NCBI GenBank assembly: GCA_002499015.1
Contig: DAJY01000061.1
Location: 15,597 to 27,343, forward strand
DNA length: 11,747 nt
Source: Euryarchaeota archaeon UBA242
Lineage (GTDB): Archaea; Thermoplasmatota; Poseidoniia; Poseidoniales; Poseidoniaceae
Reading direction: 5' to 3'
The number at the start of each line of letters is the position of its first letter. Within the stretch, counting starts at the first letter, position 1. The notes under the pieces were generated by a model. It searched no databases. It saw only the letters and a program-made list of their open reading frames with translations, and was not told where the DNA came from. Both the position numbers and the translations under genes were made by a program. Positions 1-6,668 of the stretch are shown piece by piece.

Positions 1-180
1 ATATACAATGATGATCGAATGCTCGCAGAGTACCTTCATACATTCATTAACACCTTTAGGCAAAGAGAAGTTCTTTCCGTGATATTGAATGTTCCTGACC
101 AAACTCCTCCGTTGGTATTGTCAAATCTTGATTTATACTGCACAGACCTAATAGATAGAGGACAAGTCGTAATTCATTGA
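1..180 (+). CDS. C-terminal fragment of a probable RecA/KaiC-like protein (5' end outside window)
   Basis: Frame 1 is open from the window edge to a TGA at 178-180 and gives the last 59 residues of a protein that starts upstream. The visible part reads as a helix rich in charged residues (DRMLAEYLHTF), a hydrophobic strand (VLSVILNV), a proline-containing loop and a final strand (RGQVVIH). This helix-strand-loop pattern resembles the C-terminal half of the RecA-like core in the next gene, where a helix is likewise followed by GLLLINIS and then a segment ending in VLSF. Only 10 bases separate its stop from the next start, so the two are probably cotranscribed and may be diverged paralogues. 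No catalytic motif is visible, so the family is an inference from fold pattern and neighbourhood; that a real gene ends here is much surer. Confidence 0.55.
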   Translation: MYNDDRMLAEYLHTFINTFRQREVLSVILNVPDQTPPLVLSNLDLYCTDLIDRGQVVIH

Positions 181-185
181 GGTGA
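179..185 (+). promoter_or_regulatory. Shine-Dalgarno site fixing the start at 191
   Basis: GAGGTGA overlaps the stop codon of the upstream gene and lies 5 bases before ATG at 191. The GTG at 182 is inside this motif, so it is more likely part of the ribosome binding site than a start codon. I therefore place the start at 191. Confidence 0.75.
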
Positions 186-190
186 TTGTT

Positions 191-994
191 ATGAATAAGC
201 AATATAATTTCAAGAAAGAAGACGAAGAGTTTTTTGGAGGTGTCGGTTCCTTCGGAGTTCCGAAATTCGATTTAGAAATGCATGGTGGAGTTCCGCGCGG
301 GTTCACAATGGTCAGTTTTACTGATACCGGGTCAGGTTCTGAATTATTTGGCAAGCAATTCACATCTCCGGCAGAAGAATCAGAAAATACGCTATATGTT
401 TCAACCAATGAAGGGCAACAAGAAATAGCCCGCGTTTTCAATAAATATGGATGGCCATTAGATATCAATGTCAGAACCATTGGTGAGGAATACAATCGGG
501 AAGTATTGGAAAAGGAACTACTAGCCAGTAGATTTCGTCTTGAGGGCTTTAGATTGGAAGATATTCAACGCCTAGCCCAGACCAGATTCGTCGATGAAAT
601 TCACCATGATTACCTAACCGAAGTAACAAATGAAATCATGTCACTTGGGCCATATTTTAGAGTTGTAATAGATAATTTAGATTTCTTCTTACAGAGAGAA
701 GATAATACCAAAGTTGTAGCGATGGTTAGAATGTTACAAGCGCATGCACAAACTATGCGTGGCCTATTGTTGATCAACATTTCCAACGATGGATTAAATC
801 CTTCAATCAAACAAGAATTGTCATCTATTGCCGACATGGTGCTTTCATTCAAAGTTAGAACTCTTGGAACAGATTTTGAAACATCTATGATAGTCTCCAA
901 ATTCCGTAACGCTCCAGAAAATTTGAAAATTCTAGTTTTCAGAGTTACCCCTGCAGAAGGTATTACTCCAGAAACAGTAGAACGTATTTCTTGA
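191..994 (+). CDS. KaiC-like RecA-superfamily protein with degenerate Walker A
   Basis: The product is 267 residues, about the size of a single-domain KaiC/RadA-like ATPase. The N-terminal layout is that of the family: FGVPKFDLEM at 21-30 corresponds to the usual TGIpgLDel, and GGVPRG at 32-37 to the GGlPrG motif just before the P-loop. The P-loop position (44-51) reads TDTGSGSE, where the family has GxPGSGKT. The lysine and the threonine that hold the nucleotide phosphate and Mg2+ are therefore both missing. A Walker B-like strand ending in VVIDNL is kept at about 158-163 with D161, and YVSTNE at 69-74 sits where KaiC proteins carry a paired catalytic glutamate. Known family members are ATP-dependent regulators or recombinases; this one probably binds nucleotide poorly or not at all and may act with an active partner such as the gene before it. 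The role is unknown, and the fold assignment rests on motifs only. Confidence 0.7.
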   Translation: MNKQYNFKKEDEEFFGGVGSFGVPKFDLEMHGGVPRGFTMVSFTDTGSGSELFGKQFTSPAEESENTLYVSTNEGQQEIARVFNKYGWPLDINVRTIGEEYNREVLEKELLASRFRLEGFRLEDIQRLAQTRFVDEIHHDYLTEVTNEIMSLGPYFRVVIDNLDFFLQREDNTKVVAMVRMLQAHAQTMRGLLLINISNDGLNPSIKQELSSIADMVLSFKVRTLGTDFETSMIVSKFRNAPENLKILVFRVTPAEGITPETVERIS

Positions 995-1072
995 GTAGAG
1001 ATTGTAATCCGCTGTTTGGTGCTATTGCATCCATGCGACAACTCAAAAGGCAGGCCCTAGCCCGAGAAAGAT

Positions 1073-1816
1073 ATGGCTACGCGTGATGCAACAGGTGGTT
1101 TTGACCCATCAGGCATTGATGAAGAGGCGTGGAAAGACTTGAAATTGCAACTTGAAGAAACAATTCCCAATTATGACAAAGTCAACAAATTAATGACTTT
1201 TGGGCAAGATAAAAGGTGGCGCAGGAATGTTCGTAATCATGCTGCAGAGGGTATGACTGTACTAGAAGTCGGGTGTGGCCCAGGGTCTTTTGCGGAAGAT
1301 TTAGTGGGTCTTGAAGTCACATGCCTTGACCCATCGGCGTTGATGCTAAAATTTGCTAAAGAGCGTGTTGATGCAGCACGAAATTCCCGCGGAGAATCTC
1401 CTGCTAATTATGTAGAAGCGATTGCGGAAAAAATCCCCTTACCAGATGATACATTCGACATGGTGTTCTGTTTATTTTCATTTAGAGATTTTAAAGATAA
1501 AAAACAGGGATTGACTGAGATATTTAGAGTTCTAAAGCCAGGCGGACAATTAGTTATTTGTGATGCTGGAAAAGCAAATTGGTTGCACGGATTTTTTGGA
1601 GCGATTTGGATGGCGACAGTCGTTCAATGGATGGCACGTTTTGTTACCAAGGATAAAAACCACCCTTGGAAAGGGTTAGCTCGAACTTACACGCATTATG
1701 GTAGCAATGGATATTATCGTAAAATGATGAGAGAAGTCGGCTACAATGACGTACAAGGGCGCTTACTTCTACCGTTTGGAATGGCCAGCAGATTCCGTGG
1801 TAAAAAACCACAATAA
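1073..1816 (+). CDS. UbiE/MenG-family SAM-dependent methyltransferase
   Basis: A 247-residue class I methyltransferase. SAM-binding motif I is VLEVGCGPG at 63-71, and the acidic residue that contacts the ribose is D86 in VTCLDPS. Features of the UbiE/MenG (quinone C-methyltransferase) family are visible: NYDKVN at 33-38 followed by GQDKRWRR, an AEKIPLPDDTFD segment, FRVLKPGG, and a C-terminal YYRKMM...VGY block. The expected reaction is methylation of demethylmenaquinone or a similar quinone precursor at the membrane. A hydrophobic stretch (about residues 168-185, rich in W, F, A and I) may touch the membrane or a lipid substrate. An in-frame TAG at 1058-1060 makes ATG 1073 the earliest possible ATG; no good Shine-Dalgarno precedes it. 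It lies 78 bases after the KaiC-like gene and 130 before the ATP synthase operon, which suits a respiratory role. A different small-molecule substrate cannot be excluded. Confidence 0.8.
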   Translation: MATRDATGGFDPSGIDEEAWKDLKLQLEETIPNYDKVNKLMTFGQDKRWRRNVRNHAAEGMTVLEVGCGPGSFAEDLVGLEVTCLDPSALMLKFAKERVDAARNSRGESPANYVEAIAEKIPLPDDTFDMVFCLFSFRDFKDKKQGLTEIFRVLKPGGQLVICDAGKANWLHGFFGAIWMATVVQWMARFVTKDKNHPWKGLARTYTHYGSNGYYRKMMREVGYNDVQGRLLLPFGMASRFRGKKPQ

Positions 1817-1850
1817 AATTATTTTTCGGCTTTAAAAGCAATCACAAATC

Positions 1851-1870
1851 GTTATTTTTCATCTTTTTTT
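1851..1870 (+). terminator. Possible T-tract terminator after the methyltransferase gene
   Basis: GTTATTTTTCATCTTTTTTT is a pyrimidine-rich run with a block of five T and a block of seven T on the coding strand, 35 bases after the methyltransferase stop. Archaeal RNA polymerase commonly terminates at oligo-T tracts without a stem-loop, so this may separate that gene from the ATP synthase operon. It could also simply be AT-rich spacer. Confidence 0.4.
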
Positions 1871-1935
1871 GGGGGTAAATCGCCATCTTCAAACCCCACT
1901 ACTCTCATAAACCCCTTTCATCTCGCCGAGGTTAC

Positions 1936-1942
1936 AGGTGAT
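1936..1942 (+). promoter_or_regulatory. Shine-Dalgarno site fixing the ahaH start at 1947
   Basis: AGGTGAT lies 4 bases before ATG 1947. The GTG at 1938 falls inside the motif and is unlikely to be the start. The context GGTGATTGCTATG is nearly identical to that at 181-193 before the KaiC-like gene. Confidence 0.7.
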
Positions 1943-1946
1943 TGCT

Positions 1947-2264
1947 ATGGGTATGGCGGAAGTTCTTAGAAGCATTAAAAACGCAGAACAGGTTGCTGAA
2001 AAGCGCCTGTCAGACGCACAAGATGAAACCTCAAAAATAATGGCTGATGCACGAAGAAATGCATCAGAATTAATCACTGAAGCAACCGAAGATTCAGTAA
2101 ATAATACTAAATCTACAATGGATAAAGCACGCAAGACAGCAAACAAAGATGCTGACAAGGTAAAATCTGAAGGGGCAAAAGGGATTGAATCAATCGGCTC
2201 CACTGCAAATGGTCGTAAAGGCGATGCAGTACAATTAATCATAGATTCTCTAATGCCACAATAA
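1947..2264 (+). CDS. ahaH: A-type ATP synthase subunit H (peripheral stalk)
   Basis: A 105-residue hydrophilic protein that is almost wholly alpha-helical and rich in Ala, Lys, Glu and Asp, with a heptad-like spacing of alanines and hydrophobics from about residue 5 to 80. This is the expected size and character of archaeal subunit H, which pairs with subunit E in a long coiled coil. The coiled coil forms the peripheral stalk holding the A3B3 head against subunit I. It is the first gene of the operon, as in other archaea with the HIKECFABD order. The start at 1947 follows a Shine-Dalgarno sequence; ATG 1953, two codons on, is the other option. Subunit I begins 10 bases after the stop. Coiled-coil sequence alone is weakly diagnostic, so the call rests heavily on position. 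Confidence 0.85.
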   Translation: MGMAEVLRSIKNAEQVAEKRLSDAQDETSKIMADARRNASELITEATEDSVNNTKSTMDKARKTANKDADKVKSEGAKGIESIGSTANGRKGDAVQLIIDSLMPQ

Positions 2265-2274
2265 GGGTGATTCA

Positions 2275-4338
2275 ATGTTCGTAACCGTTGATATGTCCCG
2301 TTTGACAGTGGCTGCCCCTGTTGATAAAATGGAACAAATCCTACGTATTTGTTCGGATATGGGTTGCGTACATATCGAGGAATATGGTAATTTCGAAGAT
2401 GGAATTGGAGTCGGTCAGGCAATTGATAGCACCGATGCGAATTCAGTTAGTACTCTACTAACAAAAGTTCGTGGGGCAAATGCACATTATTCGCCTGATA
2501 ATATCAAAGGTCCGAAATCTGTCTCCGAAATTCAAAAAATGATTAATTCAGGTTTTGAAGAAATTGTAGACCATGGTTTAGCATTTGCTGACGCTGTAAG
2601 GGATGCTGAGGCAGAGATTGACTCCAAAGGCGATCAACTGGCAGTATTGAGGAGAATAGAACCACTTAACATTCCATTAGATTTGCTCACAAGCACAGGC
2701 CGCTTAGAAGTCTATGTCTCTGAATCTGCAAAGTCAAAAACACTTTACAACACTATCATTCAAGAAATGGGCAAGGATGTAGAAGTCCATGCTGAATCAA
2801 ATGTAATCGCGATTGCGTGTCTTTCTAAACATGCTACCGACGTCCAACTAATTCTCAATAGCCAAAGCGCAAGGGCGATTCAAGTTCCGAGTGGAGTTGG
2901 ATCACCTTCCGAGGTTATTTCTTCACTTACTAAAGAAATTGGTAAACTAATGATTACTGTGGAAGAGAATTCTGCACTTGGAGATGCATGGGTCGCAACT
3001 CATGGCAGAGACCTCGTCATTATGGAAGAATATTTGACAAGAGAAGATGCGATTTTTACCGCACCAACACTTTGCGCAGTATCCAAGCAAGCATTTGCAA
3101 TTGATGCATGGGTTCCTACTGAAAATGCATCAGAAGTTAAGAGTGCACTTTCTTCATTTGCTTCTCACGTTGAAGTTGAAGAGCATGTTGACGATCACCA
3201 CCACGCTGAAGACGAAGGACACCATCATTCAAGCCCGCCTATCGCATTAGATAATGGAGTCATTTCAGAACCGTTTGAAATGCTTGTTGATTTAGTAGGG
3301 CGTCCAAAGTATGGTACATTTGACCCAACGGTAATGATGATGATGACCTTCCCACTGATTTATGGAATGATACTAGGTGATTGGGGATACGGTCTGATTA
3401 TATTGATGCTAGCAAAATGGCTTGGAAGCAAACCGTTTGCAGTAGATCCAATTGCCAAGAGCGGAATTACTATCTTGACGTGGATGGGCGCTTGGTGTAT
3501 CATTTGGGGAATTATTTTTGCAGAAGGATTTGGATTCATTTGGGATGGTTCAGCTGGTGCATCAGGGCCTACAATAGGGATAATTGCAGAGTTCTATACT
3601 TGGACATATAATACATTCCATGTACCAGAAACAGTTGGCATCTTAACGGGATTGACCGGACTACACATGCCCTTCCACAGAGCAGTAGATGGATATGGGC
3701 TGCAAGAATATCTTCTTTTATCGATCTATATTGGAGTATTACACCTATTCTCTGGATTCATTATTGGACTTGTAAATGTCTACAAGGCGCATGGTTTCGC
3801 AGCAGCATACTTCGAAAAGGGTTCGTGGATACTAATTCTCATCGGCGGTTTCATGCAATGCAGAAACATGGTTAGTGGATATAATGAATTGTTTGAATTC
3901 CAAATTTGGACCGCATTACTATTGATTGGAATTGTCAGTCTAATAATCGGTCTTGCAATATTTGAGAAATTCGGATGGATTGGTGGACTCATCATGGGCC
4001 CGATTGAAACATTCGGCCTTCTAGCAAATACACTCTCATACTTGCGTATCATGGCAGTCGGTGTGGCTGGTGTGAAAATCGCAGAAGTATCCATCACCAT
4101 GGGGTGGGATTTAATGTGGAGTGGAGACATTATTAGTTTCATCATTGGATTAATATTATTCACCTTCATACAAATATTCGCTTTAGCCCTGGGACTACTC
4201 TCGCCGAGTATTCACGCTATTCGTCTCCACTTTGTGGAATGGATGGGCAAGTTTTACGACGGTTCTGGTGTGATCTTTAATCCACTGGGCGGCCGAACCC
4301 TGCACGCTGAGCGTGAATCACAGTCCACTGGACAATAA
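2275..4338 (+). CDS. atpI: A-type ATP synthase subunit I (membrane subunit a)
   Basis: A 687-residue protein homologous to the V-type subunit a. Residues 1 to about 345 form the cytosolic part that anchors the peripheral stalks, beginning with DMSRLTVAAP and carrying long helical stretches. The second half, about 350-660, has some seven or eight hydrophobic segments and forms the half-channels beside the rotor ring. Family motifs are clear: FDPTVMMM followed by GDWGYG at 368-373, the segment LANTLSYLRIMA with the essential arginine at R591, and the C-terminal LHFVEWMGKFYDG. R591 is expected to face the rotor glutamate of subunit K. An unusual histidine-rich stretch sits at about 304-318, just before the membrane domain, with seven histidines mixed with acidic residues. 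GGTGA at 2266-2270 is the ribosome binding site, and atpK follows 13 bases after the stop. Confidence 0.97.
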   Translation: MFVTVDMSRLTVAAPVDKMEQILRICSDMGCVHIEEYGNFEDGIGVGQAIDSTDANSVSTLLTKVRGANAHYSPDNIKGPKSVSEIQKMINSGFEEIVDHGLAFADAVRDAEAEIDSKGDQLAVLRRIEPLNIPLDLLTSTGRLEVYVSESAKSKTLYNTIIQEMGKDVEVHAESNVIAIACLSKHATDVQLILNSQSARAIQVPSGVGSPSEVISSLTKEIGKLMITVEENSALGDAWVATHGRDLVIMEEYLTREDAIFTAPTLCAVSKQAFAIDAWVPTENASEVKSALSSFASHVEVEEHVDDHHHAEDEGHHHSSPPIALDNGVISEPFEMLVDLVGRPKYGTFDPTVMMMMTFPLIYGMILGDWGYGLIILMLAKWLGSKPFAVDPIAKSGITILTWMGAWCIIWGIIFAEGFGFIWDGSAGASGPTIGIIAEFYTWTYNTFHVPETVGILTGLTGLHMPFHRAVDGYGLQEYLLLSIYIGVLHLFSGFIIGLVNVYKAHGFAAAYFEKGSWILILIGGFMQCRNMVSGYNELFEFQIWTALLLIGIVSLIIGLAIFEKFGWIGGLIMGPIETFGLLANTLSYLRIMAVGVAGVKIAEVSITMGWDLMWSGDIISFIIGLILFTFIQIFALALGLLSPSIHAIRLHFVEWMGKFYDGSGVIFNPLGGRTLHAERESQSTGQ

Positions 4339-4344
4339 GGAGGT
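4337..4344 (+). promoter_or_regulatory. Strong Shine-Dalgarno site of atpK
   Basis: AAGGAGGT overlaps the atpI stop codon and lies 7 bases before ATG 4352. It is one of the two strongest ribosome binding sites in the window, as expected for the rotor subunit needed in about ten copies per enzyme. It also decides the start, since an in-frame GTG at 4313 would overlap atpI. Confidence 0.8.
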
Positions 4345-4351
4345 AGCAAGA

Positions 4352-4660
4352 ATGAACACAAATACCCTAAAAATGAGCCTACGCACACTGATTGCAATGC
4401 TAGCACTAACCCTTGTAGCACAAGGTGTAGCAGCTGCAGAAGAAACCACTGGTGCAACATCTGGAATGACTGGAGACGTCGGAGTCGGCCTCTCACTTGG
4501 CCTCGCCGCAATTGGTGCAGGTATTTCTCAAGCAGCAATCGGCAGCGCAGCTGTTGGTATGCTTGCTGAAGACAGTTCAAAGTTCGGTACAGCAATTATC
4601 TTCACAGCATTACCTGAATCCATCGTGATTCTAGGTGCTTTGCCATTATTCATGCAATGA
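4352..4660 (+). CDS. atpK: A-type ATP synthase subunit K (rotor ring, subunit c)
   Basis: A 102-residue membrane protein. Residues 1-29 look like a signal peptide: basic residues K7 and R11, a hydrophobic core, and an AAA end at about 27-29 followed by acidic EE. The mature part is a single two-helix hairpin. Helix 1 starts at about 42 with glycine- and alanine-rich packing (LGLAAIGAGIS) and carries S59-Q60. A short polar loop, AEDSSKFG, spans about 72-79, and helix 2 contains FTALPES with E89 as the ion-carrying carboxylate. Several copies form the ring that turns past R591 of subunit I. Q60 together with E89-S90 resembles ligand sets seen in Na+-binding rings, so the coupling ion is open. 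The start at 4352 is set by a strong Shine-Dalgarno sequence. A UUCG hairpin follows the gene. Confidence 0.95.
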   Translation: MNTNTLKMSLRTLIAMLALTLVAQGVAAAEETTGATSGMTGDVGVGLSLGLAAIGAGISQAAIGSAAVGMLAEDSSKFGTAIIFTALPESIVILGALPLFMQ

Positions 4661-4670
4661 TGGCGCAATT

Positions 4671-4688
4671 GATTGGGTTCGCCCAATC
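4671..4688 (+). other. Perfect UUCG-loop RNA hairpin between atpK and atpE
   Basis: GATTGGG at 4671-4677 and CCCAATC at 4682-4688 are exact reverse complements around a TTCG loop at 4678-4681, giving a 7-base-pair stem in the transcript. It begins 10 bases after the atpK stop and ends 14 bases before the atpE Shine-Dalgarno sequence, in the longest spacer inside the operon (54 bases). It may stabilise or process the mRNA so that atpK is made in excess; that role is inferred. No T-tract follows, so a plain terminator is unlikely. Confidence 0.7.
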
Positions 4689-4714
4689 TTGTGAATAAAA
4701 TCGGAGGAAATATC

Positions 4715-5278
4715 ATGACACTTGAAACATTAGCAAAAGACATCGCAGCATCTGCGGAAACTGAAGCAAATAATCTCTTGAAAGAGGCAAAGGCTTCAGC
4801 CAAGAAGATTGTTGCAGAAGCAGAAGCAAAGGCCATTACTATCCGTGAGGAAGCGGATAGTCGTACTTCTCGTGAGGCAGAACAACTAGCAAGGGAAATC
4901 GTTGCTAGCGCTCGTCAATCCAATCAAAAGGATGTGCTTATAGCACGCCGTACAGTATTGGATGCCACATTTGAAGAAGCAAAGGGACAACTAGCAGACC
5001 CAGGATTATCTGGAAGGGCTTCAATTCTAAAAGGATTGATGGCTCAAGCAGATGAAGTGGCGGTTGGCGACTTTACTGTTCGCCCAGTTGCAATTGACCG
5101 TGCTGCCCTATCGGGGATTGCTGGCTCTAGATCCATTGGCGATGATGTTGAAGGCTTAGGTGGCTTCATTCTTGAAGCAGCAGATGGTTCAGTTTCTTTC
5201 GACATGAGATTCGATACGCTTCTTGACCAAGTTTGGTCTGACAAGCGCTCTTTAATCAATTCAACACTTTTCAATTGA
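4715..5278 (+). CDS. atpE: A-type ATP synthase subunit E (peripheral stalk)
   Basis: A 187-residue protein, normal for archaeal subunit E. Residues 1 to about 100 are a long charged helix with alanine-rich heptads (EAKASAKKIVAEAEAKA), the part that coils around subunit H. The C-terminal globular domain, from about 115, contains the family signature GLGGFILEAADGSVSFD followed by a segment with DTLLDQVW and a final TLFN. This domain caps the top of the A3B3 head. ATG 4715 is chosen because GGAGGAA at 4703-4709 lies just before it; the longer in-frame ATG at 4673 would start inside the intergenic hairpin and has no ribosome binding site. atpC begins 9 bases after the stop. Confidence 0.93.
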   Translation: MTLETLAKDIAASAETEANNLLKEAKASAKKIVAEAEAKAITIREEADSRTSREAEQLAREIVASARQSNQKDVLIARRTVLDATFEEAKGQLADPGLSGRASILKGLMAQADEVAVGDFTVRPVAIDRAALSGIAGSRSIGDDVEGLGGFILEAADGSVSFDMRFDTLLDQVWSDKRSLINSTLFN

Positions 5279-5287
5279 GGGATAATT

Positions 5288-6328
5288 ATGGCAATGCTCG
5301 GTAATACACCATATGTGGCTGCTCGCGCTAAATCGCGTAGGCAAAAACTAGCAGATCGTGCACGTTTACGTCAGTTAATCAATCAATCCCCTGAACAAAT
5401 GACCGTTGCAGTTGGGGACTTGGGTTACCGAGCAGAAATGGACTTATATGCTGGAAAATATTCTGGTGGAGATTTAGTTGAGGCAGCACTTACACATAAC
5501 TTGGAACATGAGTTGAAGGAAATTGTAGGAATGTGTAATGGTGCAATCCGTGCAATGGTAGAAGTATACACTCTTCGTTTTGAATATCAAAACGCTAAGG
5601 TAGTTCTACGTGCAGTAATTAATGATGTGGACCAAGATAAAGTGTTAAACAATATCTTACCAGCACTGAATGATATCAATACTCCTTGGTTAAAAATGAT
5701 AGAAAATGCAGATGATCTAAGGTCAGCAGCAACTCAAATGCGCAGGATGTCATTTGGCCCAGACCTTATGTCTCTGCCGGATGATGCAAGATTGGCAGAT
5801 TATGAAAATGCACTTGACAGACATTATTTCAAGAGGTCTCTAGCATCACTTAGTCTCAAAGGAGCAGGTGTTAGATTCTTGAGAGATTTGCTGAAATCTG
5901 AAATCGACCACCGCAACATCCTCAATATTATCGAGGCTGAAGCGGTTGGTATTGACAACGATGACATCTTGGAGATGTTAATTCCTGGCGGTAGGCTGAT
6001 TCCAGAAAGAGCATTTTCATCTATTGCAGCAGGTGGTAAAAATGCAGCTCTTGACATTCTAAGAGGTGCTAACAGATTTGATATGCAAGAATTTGAAGGA
6101 GCATTGGCAGAAGCGAAATCCGTAAACAGTCTCGATCCAGTAATTACTTGGTTTAATGCTAGAGAACACGCATTATTACAACGCATGAGCTACCTACACC
6201 CTGTTTCAGCCTTACCCGTTGTCAATTATGTTGCAATGAAGGTACAGGAAGTTGCAGATTTGCGTTTAATCGTACGTGGGCGTCTAGCAGGACTGCCAAC
6301 AGAAGTGTTAGAGGCACACATACTCTGA
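5288..6328 (+). CDS. atpC: A-type ATP synthase subunit C (rotor socket, V-type subunit d)
   Basis: A 346-residue helical protein, within the usual size for the family. It sits on the cytoplasmic face of the K ring and receives the central stalk of D and F. The family's internally repeated helical unit is visible: an early block TPYVAARAKSRRQKL at about 7-21, then FEYQNAKVVLRA at about 98-109, and again EIDHRNILNIIEAEAVG near 200-216, followed by IPGGRLIPERAF. No membrane segments are present, as expected for this peripheral funnel-shaped subunit. GAGGGAT at 5277-5283 is the ribosome binding site and overlaps the atpE stop, pointing to coupled translation. A second ATG two codons in is possible but has poorer spacing. 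atpF begins 9 bases after the stop. Confidence 0.95.
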   Translation: MAMLGNTPYVAARAKSRRQKLADRARLRQLINQSPEQMTVAVGDLGYRAEMDLYAGKYSGGDLVEAALTHNLEHELKEIVGMCNGAIRAMVEVYTLRFEYQNAKVVLRAVINDVDQDKVLNNILPALNDINTPWLKMIENADDLRSAATQMRRMSFGPDLMSLPDDARLADYENALDRHYFKRSLASLSLKGAGVRFLRDLLKSEIDHRNILNIIEAEAVGIDNDDILEMLIPGGRLIPERAFSSIAAGGKNAALDILRGANRFDMQEFEGALAEAKSVNSLDPVITWFNAREHALLQRMSYLHPVSALPVVNYVAMKVQEVADLRLIVRGRLAGLPTEVLEAHIL

Positions 6329-6337
6329 GGTGAAAAT

Positions 6338-6637
6338 ATGGATATCGTAATAGTCGGGACACCAGAATTCACACTAGGATTCCAGCTTGCTGGAATTTCT
6401 ACACTCTACAATCCAGAAGATGATGAGGCTATGGTTTCAACATTGAGTGGATTGCTAAATAACAAGCAAGTGGGGGTTGTCGTAATCGACTCCGCAACCC
6501 AAGCCACATTGCCTGAGCGTCTTCGTGCAAGACTCTCAGCATCCGTCTCCCCAACCGTTCTTGGTATCGGTACTGAGGAGGACACCACCTTGCGAGATAC
6601 AATTCGTAAGGCGATTGGAGTCGATTTATGGAAATGA
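6338..6637 (+). CDS. atpF: A-type ATP synthase subunit F (central stalk)
   Basis: A 99-residue protein of normal size. It opens with the family's first strand and loop, MDIVIVGTPEFTLGFQLAGI, and has a second hydrophobic strand VGVVVIDS at about 44-51 that forms the Rossmann-like core. The end, DTIRKAIGVDLW, is the C-terminal helix that in known structures contacts subunits D and B. Subunit F binds D to make the rotating central shaft and is thought to modulate activity. GAGGTGA at 6327-6333 overlaps the atpC stop and sets the start. A GGAAA/TTTCC inverted repeat spans the stop codon (6630-6642), with the TGA as its three-base loop; this may be chance. Confidence 0.93.
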   Translation: MDIVIVGTPEFTLGFQLAGISTLYNPEDDEAMVSTLSGLLNNKQVGVVVIDSATQATLPERLRARLSASVSPTVLGIGTEEDTTLRDTIRKAIGVDLWK

Positions 6638-6668
6638 TTTCCAAGTGAAAATAATGGAGGAATAATAG

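Larger units (their letters stand above)
1817..1946 (+). promoter_or_regulatory. Intergenic control region before the ATP synthase operon
   Basis: This is the longest gap in the window and the natural place for the operon promoter. From 5' to 3' it holds a TTTAAAAG stretch at 1831-1838 that could be an archaeal TATA box, a T-rich tract ending in seven T at 1864-1870, five G at 1871-1875, and two copies of AAACCCC at 1891-1897 and 1909-1915. CTCATAAAC at 1904-1912 is a second TATA candidate that would give a very short leader. The G run can pair with either C run. Which box is used cannot be decided from sequence alone. Confidence 0.4.

Noticed and set aside
991..1086. Small basic frame (TTG at 991 or ATG at 1033, ending at TGA 1084-1086) with product end MRQLKRQALARERYGYA.
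   Set aside because: It has no good ribosome binding site, overlaps the methyltransferase start in another frame, and the ATG version is only 17 codons. It would need conservation in relatives to be believed.
6630..6642. GGAAA-TGA-TTTCC inverted repeat around the atpF stop codon.
   Set aside because: A five-base-pair stem with a three-base loop is weak and easily arises by chance. It is mentioned under atpF but not called a terminator.
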